Source of the DNA: an uncultured Muribaculaceae bacterium
GTDB taxonomy: Bacteria; Bacteroidota; Bacteroidia; Bacteroidales; Muribaculaceae
Assembly: GCA_934667475.1 (NCBI GenBank)
Contig: CAKUMB010000002.1
Span: 62,001 to 126,000, forward strand
Length of the DNA stretch: 64,000 nucleotides
Direction of reading: 5' to 3'
Under the pieces are notes generated by a model. That model had not been told where the DNA came from. It ran no database searches and saw nothing but the letters and a program-made list of their open reading frames with translations. Within the stretch, counting starts at the first letter, position 1. Each line of letters starts with the position of its first letter. Shown here one piece after another: positions 50,345 to 59,190 of the stretch. A program made the position numbers and the translations under genes.

Positions 50345-52900
50345 TTAAATCCACTTCATGTAGGCAAAATCTTGGCGATGAGGCAGATTGCCGTTCCACG
50401 GATAAATGCGGAAGCCATAGCGGAATATGCCGGAATCGTTGATTTTGTCCTTCAGGTGATAGGTGTTCACGTTGCCGTCGGTGGCCACGAGCTTGAACTG
50501 GCGCGTGCCATGGAACTTCTCCTCGCCATCGATTGCGTGATAGATGACCAGCTCGAGTGATATGCTGTCGCCGAGTCCGGCGGTGTCGACCTTAACTGTA
50601 GCCTCGATGGGCGCGCCCTCGGGCGAAGCGTTTTTGAGGCTGTCGCTGATGTTGATGTCGAGGCACTTCACATCGTTCCACTTCGACGCCACATTCTCTT
50701 TCCAAGCCACAATTTCCTTGGCCAGCGCGAAGTTATTGGCGCAAAGCTTGGCTGTGCGTTCGCCCTCCTTGCTGTAGAAGCGGTCGGTGTAGTCGCGCAG
50801 CATTCTCGACATAGTGTAGTTGGGCGCAATGTGGGCAATTGAGTTTTTGATGTACTGCACCCACTCGGGCGAGTAGCCCTTTGAGTTCTTGGCGAAGTAG
50901 AGGGGTATGATTTGGTTCTCGAGCATCGAATAGATGGTGGCTGCATCAAGTTTGTCCTGCTGGCCCTGGTCGGTGTAGGTGCGCTTGTCGGTAAGTGCCC
51001 AGCCGGCGCCTTCGCGATAGCCCTCATACCACCAGCCGTCGAGCACCGAGAAGTTGAGCAGACCGTTCATCTCGGCCTTCTCGCCCGATGTGCCCGATGC
51101 CTCAAGCGGACGTGTGGGCGTGTTCATCCAGATGTCGACGCCGGTGATGAGGCGCTTCGACACCGTCATATCGTAGTTCTCAAGGAATATGATTTTGCCC
51201 AGGAATTCGGGGCGCTTCGAGATTTCAACGATGCGCTTAATCAGGTCCTTGCCGGCGCCGTCGGCCGGGTGAGCCTTGCCAGCGAAGATGAACTGCACGG
51301 GGAACTTCTCGTTGTTCACAATTCGCGACAGACGGTCGAGGTCGGTGAAGAGCAGGTGGGCACGCTTGTAGGTGGCAAAGCGGCGGGCAAAGCCTATGAG
51401 CAGTGCGTTGGGGTTGATTTTCTCAAGAATCGAAATCACGCGCTGCGGGTCGCCCTGGTTTTTGAGCCAACTTGCGCTGAAGTCCTTTTTCACAAAGTTG
51501 ATAAACTTGTTTTTGAGCCTCATGCGCATGGCCCACACCTCTTCGTCTGGAGCATTGAGGATTGGAGCCCAAGTGTTTTCGTCTTCCTGGTGCTCCATGA
51601 AGTCGTCGCCAAACAGCTTGGAGTAATACTCCTTCCACTCCGAAGCGGCCCAAGTGGGCATGTGCACACCATTGGTCACATAGCCCACGTGCGACTCCTC
51701 GGGAGCGAAGCCTTTCCACACGCCCTGGAACATTTTGCGTGACACCTGACCGTGAAGCCAGCTCACGCCGTTGGACTCCTGAGTGGTGTTGAGCGCAAAC
51801 ACACTCATCGAGAATTTCTCGTTGGTGTCGGGATTTTCGCGGCCCATGTTCATGAGATCGGCCCACGAGATGCCGAGTTTTGCGGGGAATTCGCCCATGT
51901 ACTTGCCAAACAGACCCTCGTCGAAGTAGTCGTGACCGGCGGGCACGGGAGTGTGGACGGTGTAGAGCGATGATGCGCGCACCACCTCAAGGGCCTCGTT
52001 GAAGCTAAGGCCGTCGTTCTGCACATAGTCCACAAGGCGCTGCAGATTGAGCAGAGCGGCGTGGCCTTCGTTGCAGTGGTAGAGCTGACTCTTGATGCCA
52101 AGCTTCTTTAGCATGAGCACACCGCCGATGCCCAGCAGGTATTCCTGCTTGATGCGGTTCTCCCAGTCGCCACCATACAGCTGATGGGTGATGGGGCGGT
52201 CCCACTCGCTGTTGAGGTCGATGTCGGTGTCGAGCAGGAACAGCTTGACGCGGCCCACATTCACGCGCCAAATGTTGGCGTAGATAACGCGGCCGGGATA
52301 AGGCACCTCAAGAATCATCTGCTTGCCCTCGGGGTCGAGCACCGGCTCGATGGGCAGCTGGTTGAAGTTCTGCGCCTCATAGTTGGCTATCTGGTCACCC
52401 TCCATCGAAATCGACTGGGTGAAATATCCGTAGCGGTAGAGGAAGCCCACTGCCGTCATGTTGTAGCGGCGGTCGCTGGCCTCCTTAATGTAGTCGCCCG
52501 CAAGGATGCCAAGGCCACCTGAATAAATCTTCAGGGCACTGCACAGGCCATACTCCATGCTAAAGTACGACACCGATGGAGCATCGTTGCGCAGCGGCTG
52601 CTTCATGTAGTCCTTGAAGTGGGCATAGACGGTGCTGATGCGCTCCATCATCACGTCGTCGTCGAGAATCTCCTTCAGACGCTCGGAGCGGATCTTCTGC
52701 AGCATGAGCACGGGGTTCTCGCCAGTGGCGTGCCACAGTTCGGGGTCAAGGTCGTGAAACAGGCTCTTGCCTTCGCTGTTCCACACCCACCAAAGGTTTT
52801 TCGACAGCTCATCGAGCTTCTTGAGCTTTGCGGGGAGCTCCGACTTCACTGTAATGTTTCTCCACACAGGAGCATTAGTGTTGCTAACTTGTATTTTCAT
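50345..52900 (-). CDS. glgP: alpha-glucan (glycogen) phosphorylase, GT35
   Basis: PLP-dependent phosphorolysis of glycogen or maltodextrin to glucose 1-phosphate. It is 851 residues from ATG 52900 (MKIQVSNTNAP); an ATG two codons earlier is equally possible. The N-terminal region LDELSKNLWWVWNSEG is the DUF3417-like start of the bacterial glucan phosphorylase subfamily. Active-site blocks include YFSMEYGLCSALKIYSGGLGILAGD, VHTPVPAGHDYF, GFARRFATYKRAHLL and the PLP lysine Lys608 in EASGTSGEKAEMNG. It follows the glycogen synthase gene by about 75 nt in one operon, so glycogen synthesis and breakdown are co-expressed. Confidence 0.95.
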   Translation of the reverse strand: MKIQVSNTNAPVWRNITVKSELPAKLKKLDELSKNLWWVWNSEGKSLFHDLDPELWHATGENPVLMLQKIRSERLKEILDDDVMMERISTVYAHFKDYMKQPLRNDAPSVSYFSMEYGLCSALKIYSGGLGILAGDYIKEASDRRYNMTAVGFLYRYGYFTQSISMEGDQIANYEAQNFNQLPIEPVLDPEGKQMILEVPYPGRVIYANIWRVNVGRVKLFLLDTDIDLNSEWDRPITHQLYGGDWENRIKQEYLLGIGGVLMLKKLGIKSQLYHCNEGHAALLNLQRLVDYVQNDGLSFNEALEVVRASSLYTVHTPVPAGHDYFDEGLFGKYMGEFPAKLGISWADLMNMGRENPDTNEKFSMSVFALNTTQESNGVSWLHGQVSRKMFQGVWKGFAPEESHVGYVTNGVHMPTWAASEWKEYYSKLFGDDFMEHQEDENTWAPILNAPDEEVWAMRMRLKNKFINFVKKDFSASWLKNQGDPQRVISILEKINPNALLIGFARRFATYKRAHLLFTDLDRLSRIVNNEKFPVQFIFAGKAHPADGAGKDLIKRIVEISKRPEFLGKIIFLENYDMTVSKRLITGVDIWMNTPTRPLEASGTSGEKAEMNGLLNFSVLDGWWYEGYREGAGWALTDKRTYTDQGQQDKLDAATIYSMLENQIIPLYFAKNSKGYSPEWVQYIKNSIAHIAPNYTMSRMLRDYTDRFYSKEGERTAKLCANNFALAKEIVAWKENVASKWNDVKCLDINISDSLKNASPEGAPIEATVKVDTAGLGDSISLELVIYHAIDGEEKFHGTRQFKLVATDGNVNTYHLKDKINDSGIFRYGFRIYPWNGNLPHRQDFAYMKWI

Positions 52901-52979
52901 AAACAAGGGTTTGTAGTTGTTTCCTAAGTTATAATACTATGTTTCTATCGCTGCCGCACGGTGCGTGCGGCGCCGGTAA

Positions 52980-54620
52980 TCACTTCTTGCGAGCAGCGGC
53001 GCACTCAAGAGCGCGGTCGTAGGCCTCGTAGTAGTAAGGCATAAACTTGTCCCAGGTGGCAAGCTTTGCAGTGGCCTGTGCCTTGCGGCCCACCTTCTGC
53101 GCCATGGCGCTGTTCCAGTCCCAGACTTCGGCCACAGCGCTCTGCACGCCGGCTACGGTGTCGTGGTAGCTTGAGTCGGTGCGCGGCACCACCCTGACGC
53201 CCGTCTGCTCAAAGTTGTCGCCGCAAGTGCTCAGCACCCACTGGCCGAAGCCCGACAAGTTGGTGGTGACGGAGGGCACGCCGAAGGCCACGCTCTCGAG
53301 CGGTGTGTAGCCCCAAGGCTCGTAATATGACGGGAACATGGTCACATCCACACCCGCCAGCAGGTCGTAGTATGCCATGTTGAATATGCCGTCGGTGCCG
53401 TTGAGATACGACGGCACATAGATTACCGTCACAGCGCTGCCGGATGCATTGGTGAAGCCGAGCGACTTTATGCGGCAATACACGCTGTCGCCGTCGGGAT
53501 TGTGAATAGTGTGGGTGATGACGGGATCGGGCAGACCCGACATCGAGCCACTGGCCACAGCTTTCGCCAAGTCGGGGCGTGCGCTGTCGACCCATGCGGG
53601 CACAAACACAAACGCCACCACCCTGCGGCCGACATTGCTCTGCTCAAGCTGGCCGCGCAGGCCACTGAGAGCGTCGAGGCACACGTCGAGGCCCTTGTTG
53701 CGATACTCGCACCGGCCAGAGGTGGCCACAAGCAGCGTGTCGGGCCCGAAGGCTGTGCCGGTGAGCGCACTGGCCACACGCAGCATGCACTCGCGTGCCA
53801 GTTGGCGCGCCTGGCGCATTTTTGCGCCTTTGGGCACAAAGGTGGGCTCGAAGGCGTTGGGCGTGACCATGGGGCGGCGCTCAAGCAGCTGCTCACACTC
53901 GCGTGCGGTGACCTCGCTCACTGTGGTAAACACGTCGGCTGCATGCGCCGCGGCCTTTTCGAGCGAATGCTTCGACTGCATGTTGAGTTCACCTGCCATT
54001 TGGTCGCCATTGTATCCGCTCATGTAGTCGTAAAGCGGCTTGCCGTTGCCGCAAATGCTGCGGCCAATAGAGGTGGCGTGGGTGGTGAACACAGTGCCCA
54101 CCCAAGGCATATGGCTATTGATGCACAGCAGGCCCATGCCGGTGGTCCACTCGTCGAAATGCGCCACCACGCGCTTGGCGCTCTCGCTCCACAACACTAT
54201 GCTCTCGATTACCATAGCGGCTCCGTAGGCAAACATGCACGACTCGTCGTAGTCGCCATAGGCGTGCAGCGAGTCGACGCGATACAGGTCCCACATCTCG
54301 GCATACAGTTCGTTTTTGTAGCTGTACAGCGAATTGTAGCTCACAAGCACGGCAATGGGCTTGCCGGGCACATTCCAGCGCCCCACCCTCACCGACATGC
54401 CTTGCGGCAGCACGGCCTGACGCCGCCAGGCATCGAGCGGGGTTTTGCATTCTGTGAAAAATGGGGATTCGTTTTCGGTGGTCCAAATGTCGGGACCGAT
54501 GAACACCACACGGTCTTTGTATTTCTTTTGTAGGGTCTTCGCCTTTGTCGACAGCACCGCATAGATGCCACCAACCTTGTTGCAAACCTCCCAACTCGTT
54601 TCAAATAGCAGGTCTAACAT
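52980..54620 (-). CDS. GT3-type glycogen synthase
   Basis: A 546-residue glycogen synthase resembling the eukaryotic GT3 family more than bacterial GlgA. Blocks: FETSWEVCNKVGGIYAVLSTKA at the N-terminus, FIGPDIWTTENESPFF, VVAHFDEWTTGMGL, VFTTHATSIGRSICG, ATSGRCEYRNKGLDVCLDAL, and the C-terminal FPSYYEPWGYTPLESVAFGVPSVTTNLSGFG, which carries the Glu/Pro-Trp-Gly-Tyr-Thr motif of GT3. The sugar donor (UDP- or ADP-glucose) is not readable. Pairing with glgP supports glycogen metabolism. A -7 box TATCTTTG lies at 54648-54655. Confidence 0.92.
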   Translation of the reverse strand: MLDLLFETSWEVCNKVGGIYAVLSTKAKTLQKKYKDRVVFIGPDIWTTENESPFFTECKTPLDAWRRQAVLPQGMSVRVGRWNVPGKPIAVLVSYNSLYSYKNELYAEMWDLYRVDSLHAYGDYDESCMFAYGAAMVIESIVLWSESAKRVVAHFDEWTTGMGLLCINSHMPWVGTVFTTHATSIGRSICGNGKPLYDYMSGYNGDQMAGELNMQSKHSLEKAAAHAADVFTTVSEVTARECEQLLERRPMVTPNAFEPTFVPKGAKMRQARQLARECMLRVASALTGTAFGPDTLLVATSGRCEYRNKGLDVCLDALSGLRGQLEQSNVGRRVVAFVFVPAWVDSARPDLAKAVASGSMSGLPDPVITHTIHNPDGDSVYCRIKSLGFTNASGSAVTVIYVPSYLNGTDGIFNMAYYDLLAGVDVTMFPSYYEPWGYTPLESVAFGVPSVTTNLSGFGQWVLSTCGDNFEQTGVRVVPRTDSSYHDTVAGVQSAVAEVWDWNSAMAQKVGRKAQATAKLATWDKFMPYYYEAYDRALECAAARKK

Positions 54621-54647
54621 TATATGCTTTTAAATTGTATGTGTGTG

Positions 54648-54655
54648 CAAAGATA
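54648..54655 (-). promoter_or_regulatory. -7 box of the glycogen synthase-glgP operon
   Basis: TATCTTTG on the minus strand, 28 nt before ATG 54620. The next TTTG upstream is too close (15-16 nt) for the normal spacing, so the -33 element is unclear. Confidence 0.5.
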
Positions 54656-54716
54656 CAAAAATTATTGATACAAACGATGATAGACGGCACGCCAGTGCGA
54701 AAAAGCACAACAGAAA

Positions 54717-54764
54717 GCACCGCAGCGCAGCATATCCACCAGAATAATGCTTGCACTGCGGTGC
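54717..54764 (-). terminator. probable terminator of the ABC-F/M13 peptidase operon
   Basis: GCACCGCAGCGC (54717-54728) and GCACTGCGGTGC (54753-54764) pair with one mismatch and the stem can extend inwards. On the minus strand the tail is T-rich but broken (TTTCTGTTGTGCTTTTT). Confidence 0.5.
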
Positions 54765-54823
54765 CCGAATTCATAGTGCTTTACCGACCGCCGCACATGC
54801 AGCGGTCCAGACAGCCGATATCT

Positions 54824-56845
54824 TTACCAAATTATCACACGGTCGGCCGGCTCGCGATACATCTTGTCGCCTGCCTTGATGCCAAATGCATCGAAAAACG
54901 AGTCAAGATTGCGTATGGCCACATTCACGCGGTTCACGCCCAGCGAGTGCGGGTCGATCTTGGTGCGGCGCAGAATCTCCTCCTTGGTGATATTGGCCGC
55001 CCACACGTTGGCGTAGCTCATATAGAAGCGCTGGTCGGGAGTGAAGCCGTCGATGGGAGTGTTGCCCTTGCCCTGCTCAGTCTTCTTGAACGCGCTGTAG
55101 GAAACGCGCAGACCACCATGGTCGGCAATGTTCTCGCCCATAGTGAACTGGCCGTTGGCATGAACGGTGTCGGCCACCACCACAGCGCTGTATTGTGCGC
55201 CGAGGCGGTCGGCGAGTTTCTTGAACTTGGCTGCGTCGTCGGCAGTCCACCAGTCCACCATGTTGCCGTTTTGGTCGAAGTTGCGGCCCTGGTCATCGAA
55301 TCCGTGAGTCATCTCGTGGCCAATCACCACACCGATTGCGCCATAGTTGCTGGCATCGTCGGCCTTGGGGTCGAAATACGGCGGTTGCAGAATTGCGGCC
55401 GGGAAGCAAATTTCGTTGGTCGAGGGGTCGTAGTAGGCATTCACCGTTTGCGGTGTCATCTGCCAGCGGTCCTTGTCGACGGGCTTGCCAAGCTGCGAAT
55501 ACTGGTGCTGGGCCTCAAACTGCATTGCACCCTTCACATTGGCCCAATACGAGTTGGCGGCATCAATGCTCACCGCACTGTAGTCGCGCCACTTGTCGGG
55601 ATAGCCAATCTTCACAGTGAAGCTGTTGAGCTTAACCAGCGCATTGACTTTGGTTTTGGGGCTCATCCAAGTGAGGTTGGCAATGTGCTCGCCCAGAGCC
55701 ACGCGCAGGTTGTTGACCAGCTCCTGCATTTTCTTTTTGGATTCGGGCGGGAAATACTTGGCCACATAGAGCTGGCCCACTGCCTCACCCAGCAGACCGT
55801 TGGGCACGCTGAGCGAGCGCTTCCAGCGCGGCTGCATCGTCTTCTTGCCCGAAAGTGTCTTCGAGAACATGTCGAAATGGGCCTGAATGAAGTCGTCGCT
55901 CAGGTAATTGGCTGCGCCCGACACATAGTTGAACACCAGATAGTCGCGCAGTTCCTTGTCGCCGAGCGACTTCATCAGCTCGTTGACCTTGGCAATCGAC
56001 TTGGGCTGCATCACGCACACCTTGTCCACATTGTTCAGGCCAAGGCCACCGAAATATGCGTTCCAGTCGATGTTGGGATAGTCGCTCTTAAGCTGCGCCA
56101 TGGTGTAGATATTGTATTGCTTTGAGTAGTCGCGCTGCTCCTCGCGCGACATGGCCACACGCGCCAACTCGGTTTCAATCTTCATCACGCTGGCCGAAGC
56201 CTTCTTGGCATCGCCGCCCTTGTAGCCGGCGAGCTTAAGCACCGCCTCCACATATTTCGCATAAGCGTTGCGCACCTTCACGGTATTGGCATCCTTCTCA
56301 AGATAGTAGTCGCGGTCGCCGAGGCCCAGACCGCCCTGGCTCAGATAGAACAGGTTCACGCTCGAGTTCTTGAGGTCGGCCATCACAGCCGACTCAAAAA
56401 ACGGGCTGGCGATGCCATTGTGCAGCCATGCAATGGCTGCCGAGGCGCCATTGCGGCCCAGCTGCTGAATTTTTGCGATATCGGCCTTGAGCGGAGCGTT
56501 GCCCTCGCGGTTGAGGCGCACACTGTCGAGACCCATCTTAAACAGGTCGTTCACCTTCTGCTCGATGCTGCCCTTGGCATGGTTGTCACCAAGATTCATG
56601 ATGAGGCTTTTCAGCTGCTCGCGGCTGTTCTCGGCCAGCTGGTCGAACGTGCCGAAACGCGCATACTGCGGGTCGAGCGGGTTGGCCTTCATCCAGCCGC
56701 CGCACGCATACTGATAAAAGTTCTCGCCAGGCGCCACACTCGTGTCGAGATTGCTGCGGTCAACGGCCTTCTCGAGATTGCCGGCGCTCACTGCCATCGA
56801 CGACACCAGCGCCAACGACATTAAAAAGCAATTCTTTTTGTTCAT
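54824..56845 (-). CDS. pepO: M13 family (neprilysin/PepO-like) zinc metallopeptidase
   Basis: A 673-residue exported endopeptidase that cuts oligopeptides. A signal peptide (1-21) precedes the M13 N-terminal domain, which begins with the YACGGWMKANPLDPQYARFG block. The zinc site is GHEMTHGFDDQGRNFD (His510, Glu511, His514) with the third ligand in GENIADHGG. VNAYYDPSTNEICFPAAILQ and the C-terminal PDQRFYMSYANVWA and DPHSLGVNRVN are typical. It is 22 nt downstream of the ABC-F gene, so probably co-transcribed, although the functions are unrelated. Confidence 0.95.
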   Translation of the reverse strand: MNKKNCFLMSLALVSSMAVSAGNLEKAVDRSNLDTSVAPGENFYQYACGGWMKANPLDPQYARFGTFDQLAENSREQLKSLIMNLGDNHAKGSIEQKVNDLFKMGLDSVRLNREGNAPLKADIAKIQQLGRNGASAAIAWLHNGIASPFFESAVMADLKNSSVNLFYLSQGGLGLGDRDYYLEKDANTVKVRNAYAKYVEAVLKLAGYKGGDAKKASASVMKIETELARVAMSREEQRDYSKQYNIYTMAQLKSDYPNIDWNAYFGGLGLNNVDKVCVMQPKSIAKVNELMKSLGDKELRDYLVFNYVSGAANYLSDDFIQAHFDMFSKTLSGKKTMQPRWKRSLSVPNGLLGEAVGQLYVAKYFPPESKKKMQELVNNLRVALGEHIANLTWMSPKTKVNALVKLNSFTVKIGYPDKWRDYSAVSIDAANSYWANVKGAMQFEAQHQYSQLGKPVDKDRWQMTPQTVNAYYDPSTNEICFPAAILQPPYFDPKADDASNYGAIGVVIGHEMTHGFDDQGRNFDQNGNMVDWWTADDAAKFKKLADRLGAQYSAVVVADTVHANGQFTMGENIADHGGLRVSYSAFKKTEQGKGNTPIDGFTPDQRFYMSYANVWAANITKEEILRRTKIDPHSLGVNRVNVAIRNLDSFFDAFGIKAGDKMYREPADRVIIW

Positions 56846-56867
56846 AATACTATAAAATTAATTCCGT

Positions 56868-58805
56868 TCAGTTGTCATTTTTCATCTGTTCAAGCTGTTC
56901 GCCGGCCTCCTCCCACTGCGCCATCACGCTTTCGAGCTCGCTGCTGAGCGCGGCGTGACGCTTGTAGGTGTCGGCATCGGCGCCATTACCCTTGGCCAGG
57001 GAGTCTTCAATCTCTGCTATCTCTCCCTCGAGCTCGCCTATGCGGCTCTCGAGCGACGCCACCTTTTTCTCGGCCTGCTTGAGCTGTCGGTTGCGCTCCT
57101 TCTGCTCCTCGTAGCTGAGCTTCGAGGCCTTGGGCTGGGCGTCGGCGGCCTTGGGGGCCGGCTGGCGGCTGCTGTCCACCTCAAGTTCGTGCAGCGACTC
57201 GATGCGCTTGCTCTCAAGGAAGTCGTAGATGCCGCCAAGATGCTCCTTAACCACACCGCCGCCAAATTCATACACCTTGCTCACAAGGCCGTCGAGGAAG
57301 TCGCGGTCGTGGCTCACCACAATCACGGTTCCGTCGAAGGCGCTTATGGCGTCCTTAAGTATGTCCTTGGTGCGCATGTCAAGGTGGTTGGTGGGCTCAT
57401 CGAGTATGAGCAGGTTCACCGGCTCGAGCAGCAGTTTTATCATTGCCAGGCGGCTCTTCTCACCGCCCGAGAGCACCTTCACCTTCTTTTCAGAGGCCGG
57501 ACCGCCGAACATGAAGGCACCCAGAATGTCGTTGATGCGGGTGCGGATATCGCCCACGGCCACATTGTCGATGGTGTCGTGCACCGTGATCTCACCGTCG
57601 AGCAGCTGGGCCTGGTTTTGCGCAAAATAGCCAATCTTCACATTGTGGCCTATTTTCAGAGTGCCGTCGTAGGGAATTTCGCCCATTATGCACTTCACCA
57701 GCGTCGACTTGCCGGCGCCGTTCTTGCCCACAAAAGCCACTTTCTCGCCTCGCTTGATGGTGAACGTGACGTCGTGAAACACATTGTGGTCGCCGTAGGT
57801 CTTCGACATGCCGTCGGCTATCACGGGGTAGTCGCCCGAGCGCGGCGCAGGCGGGAACTTGAGGCGCAGACGCGAGTTGTCGACCTCATCAACCTCGATG
57901 CGCTCGATTTTGGCCAGCTGCTTGATGCGGCTCTGCACCTGCACCGACTTGGTGGGCTTGTAGCGGAACTTCTCGATGAACTCCTCGGTGTCGTGAATCA
58001 TCTTCTGCTGGTTTTCGTAGGCGTGCATCTGCTGCTCGATGCGCTCTTTGCGCAGCTCCACAAAGTGCGAATAATTCACCTTGTAGTCATATATCTTGCC
58101 CATCGAGATTTCGATGGTGCGGTTGGTCACATTGTCGATAAACGCGCGGTCGTGGCTCACCAGCAGCAGCGCGTTGCCGTGGCTCTTGAGGAAGCCCTCG
58201 AGCCACTGAATCGACTCAATGTCGAGATGGTTGGTGGGCTCGTCGAGCAGCAGCACATCGGGCTTGCTGAGCAGCAGCTTGGCAATTTCGATGCGCATGC
58301 GCCAGCCTCCGCTGAACTCGCTTGTGGGCCGGTCGAAGTCGGTGCGCTCAAAGCCGAGACCCAGCAAAGTGCGCTCTATCTCGGCCTCACCGTTCTCGCT
58401 GCGAAACATGGCTTGGAGCTCGGTGAGGTGGGTGAGGCGGTCGAGCAGCACGCGATAGCGGTCGCTGTCGTAGTCGGTGCTGTCGGCCACCTCCTGGTTG
58501 ACCTGCGCCAGTTCGGCGTCGATTTCTTTAATGTGGTCGAATGCCTTGCCTGCCTCCTGCTTCACTGTGTTGCCGTCGGTGAGGTTCATTTGCTGCGGCA
58601 GGTAGCCTATGGTGAGGCCCTTGGGCTTCGACACTGCGCCCGATGTGGGCTCTTGCAAGCCTGCAATGATTTTAAGCATCGTGGACTTGCCGGCGCCGTT
58701 CTTGCCCACAAGGGCTATTTTATCTTTCTTATTTATCACATAACTGATGTTGTCGAACAACAGCTGGTTGTTAAACTCCATCGTCAGTCCCTGTACAGAT
58801 ATCAT
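56868..58805 (-). CDS. ABC-F family ATPase (Uup/YfmR/YdiF type)
   Basis: A 645-residue cytoplasmic protein with two ABC domains and no membrane segment. ABC1 has ALVGKNGAGKSTMLK, TSEFSGGWRMRIEIAK and LLLDEPTNHLD. A basic helical linker (about 240-300) follows. ABC2 has VAFVGKNGAGKSTLVK, VKVLSGGEKSRLAMIK and LLILDEPTNHLD. An acidic coiled-coil C-terminal domain (about 560-645) resembles the Uup tail. ABC-F proteins act on ribosomes, resolving stalled translation; some give antibiotic resistance, but nothing here marks a resistance subtype. The promoter lies at 58844-58874. Confidence 0.94.
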   Translation of the reverse strand: MISVQGLTMEFNNQLLFDNISYVINKKDKIALVGKNGAGKSTMLKIIAGLQEPTSGAVSKPKGLTIGYLPQQMNLTDGNTVKQEAGKAFDHIKEIDAELAQVNQEVADSTDYDSDRYRVLLDRLTHLTELQAMFRSENGEAEIERTLLGLGFERTDFDRPTSEFSGGWRMRIEIAKLLLSKPDVLLLDEPTNHLDIESIQWLEGFLKSHGNALLLVSHDRAFIDNVTNRTIEISMGKIYDYKVNYSHFVELRKERIEQQMHAYENQQKMIHDTEEFIEKFRYKPTKSVQVQSRIKQLAKIERIEVDEVDNSRLRLKFPPAPRSGDYPVIADGMSKTYGDHNVFHDVTFTIKRGEKVAFVGKNGAGKSTLVKCIMGEIPYDGTLKIGHNVKIGYFAQNQAQLLDGEITVHDTIDNVAVGDIRTRINDILGAFMFGGPASEKKVKVLSGGEKSRLAMIKLLLEPVNLLILDEPTNHLDMRTKDILKDAISAFDGTVIVVSHDRDFLDGLVSKVYEFGGGVVKEHLGGIYDFLESKRIESLHELEVDSSRQPAPKAADAQPKASKLSYEEQKERNRQLKQAEKKVASLESRIGELEGEIAEIEDSLAKGNGADADTYKRHAALSSELESVMAQWEEAGEQLEQMKNDN

Positions 58806-59190
58806 CTGAATACTCGCTATCTAATTATTTCGTAATTACAGTGCAAAGGTAGCTAAAATCCCAGTACCGCACAAAACCAAGGCAGTGCATGACAAAAAGT
58901 CACCAGCGACGCGACGTGGCAAAATGCGTTCCAAAATGGAATTAAAGCGGTCGCAATGTCACATGGCGTGCAGTAAGCACCATTTTTGCTGTTTAATAGT
59001 TGAATGCAATTCAAAATGTGGCAATTGTGTTTTAAAAAACGTGAATTAGACGCCAAAAAGCAAAGTTGAACTCGCATAAACGGTGAAATATTTATAACTT
59101 AGTGCTTTGAATTAAACTTTCGGTTAAGCACTGCATCTAAAAAAGCAAACATAACGATAACGAGAGAACAAAATAAAACGTAATTATATT
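58806..59190. other. 385-nt divergent intergenic region
   Basis: It holds the ABC-F promoter on the minus strand and, on the plus strand, a long AT-rich leader for the Trp/Gly-rich protein gene. An inverted repeat AGTGCTT (59101-59107) / AAGCACT (59126-59132) lies about 60 nt before that gene. No clean TAnnTTTG box was found for it. A possible minus-strand reading frame of 74 codons (58853-59077) has no supporting features. Confidence 0.55.
58844..58874 (-). promoter_or_regulatory. promoter of the ABC-F/M13 operon
   Basis: On the minus strand TTG (58874-58872), 20 nt, TACCTTTG (58851-58844). ATG 58805 is about 39 nt downstream. Confidence 0.75.

Noticed and set aside
56955..58835. A 626-codon open frame on the plus strand opposite the ABC-F gene
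   Set aside because: The minus strand has a full ABC-F protein with all motifs. The plus frame has the Leu/Val/His/Ala-rich composition of a codon-bias shadow and no domain.
58853..59077. 74-codon minus-strand gene between ABC-F and the Trp-rich protein
   Set aside because: It covers the ABC-F promoter, has unusual Cys/Phe/His-rich composition and no known family.
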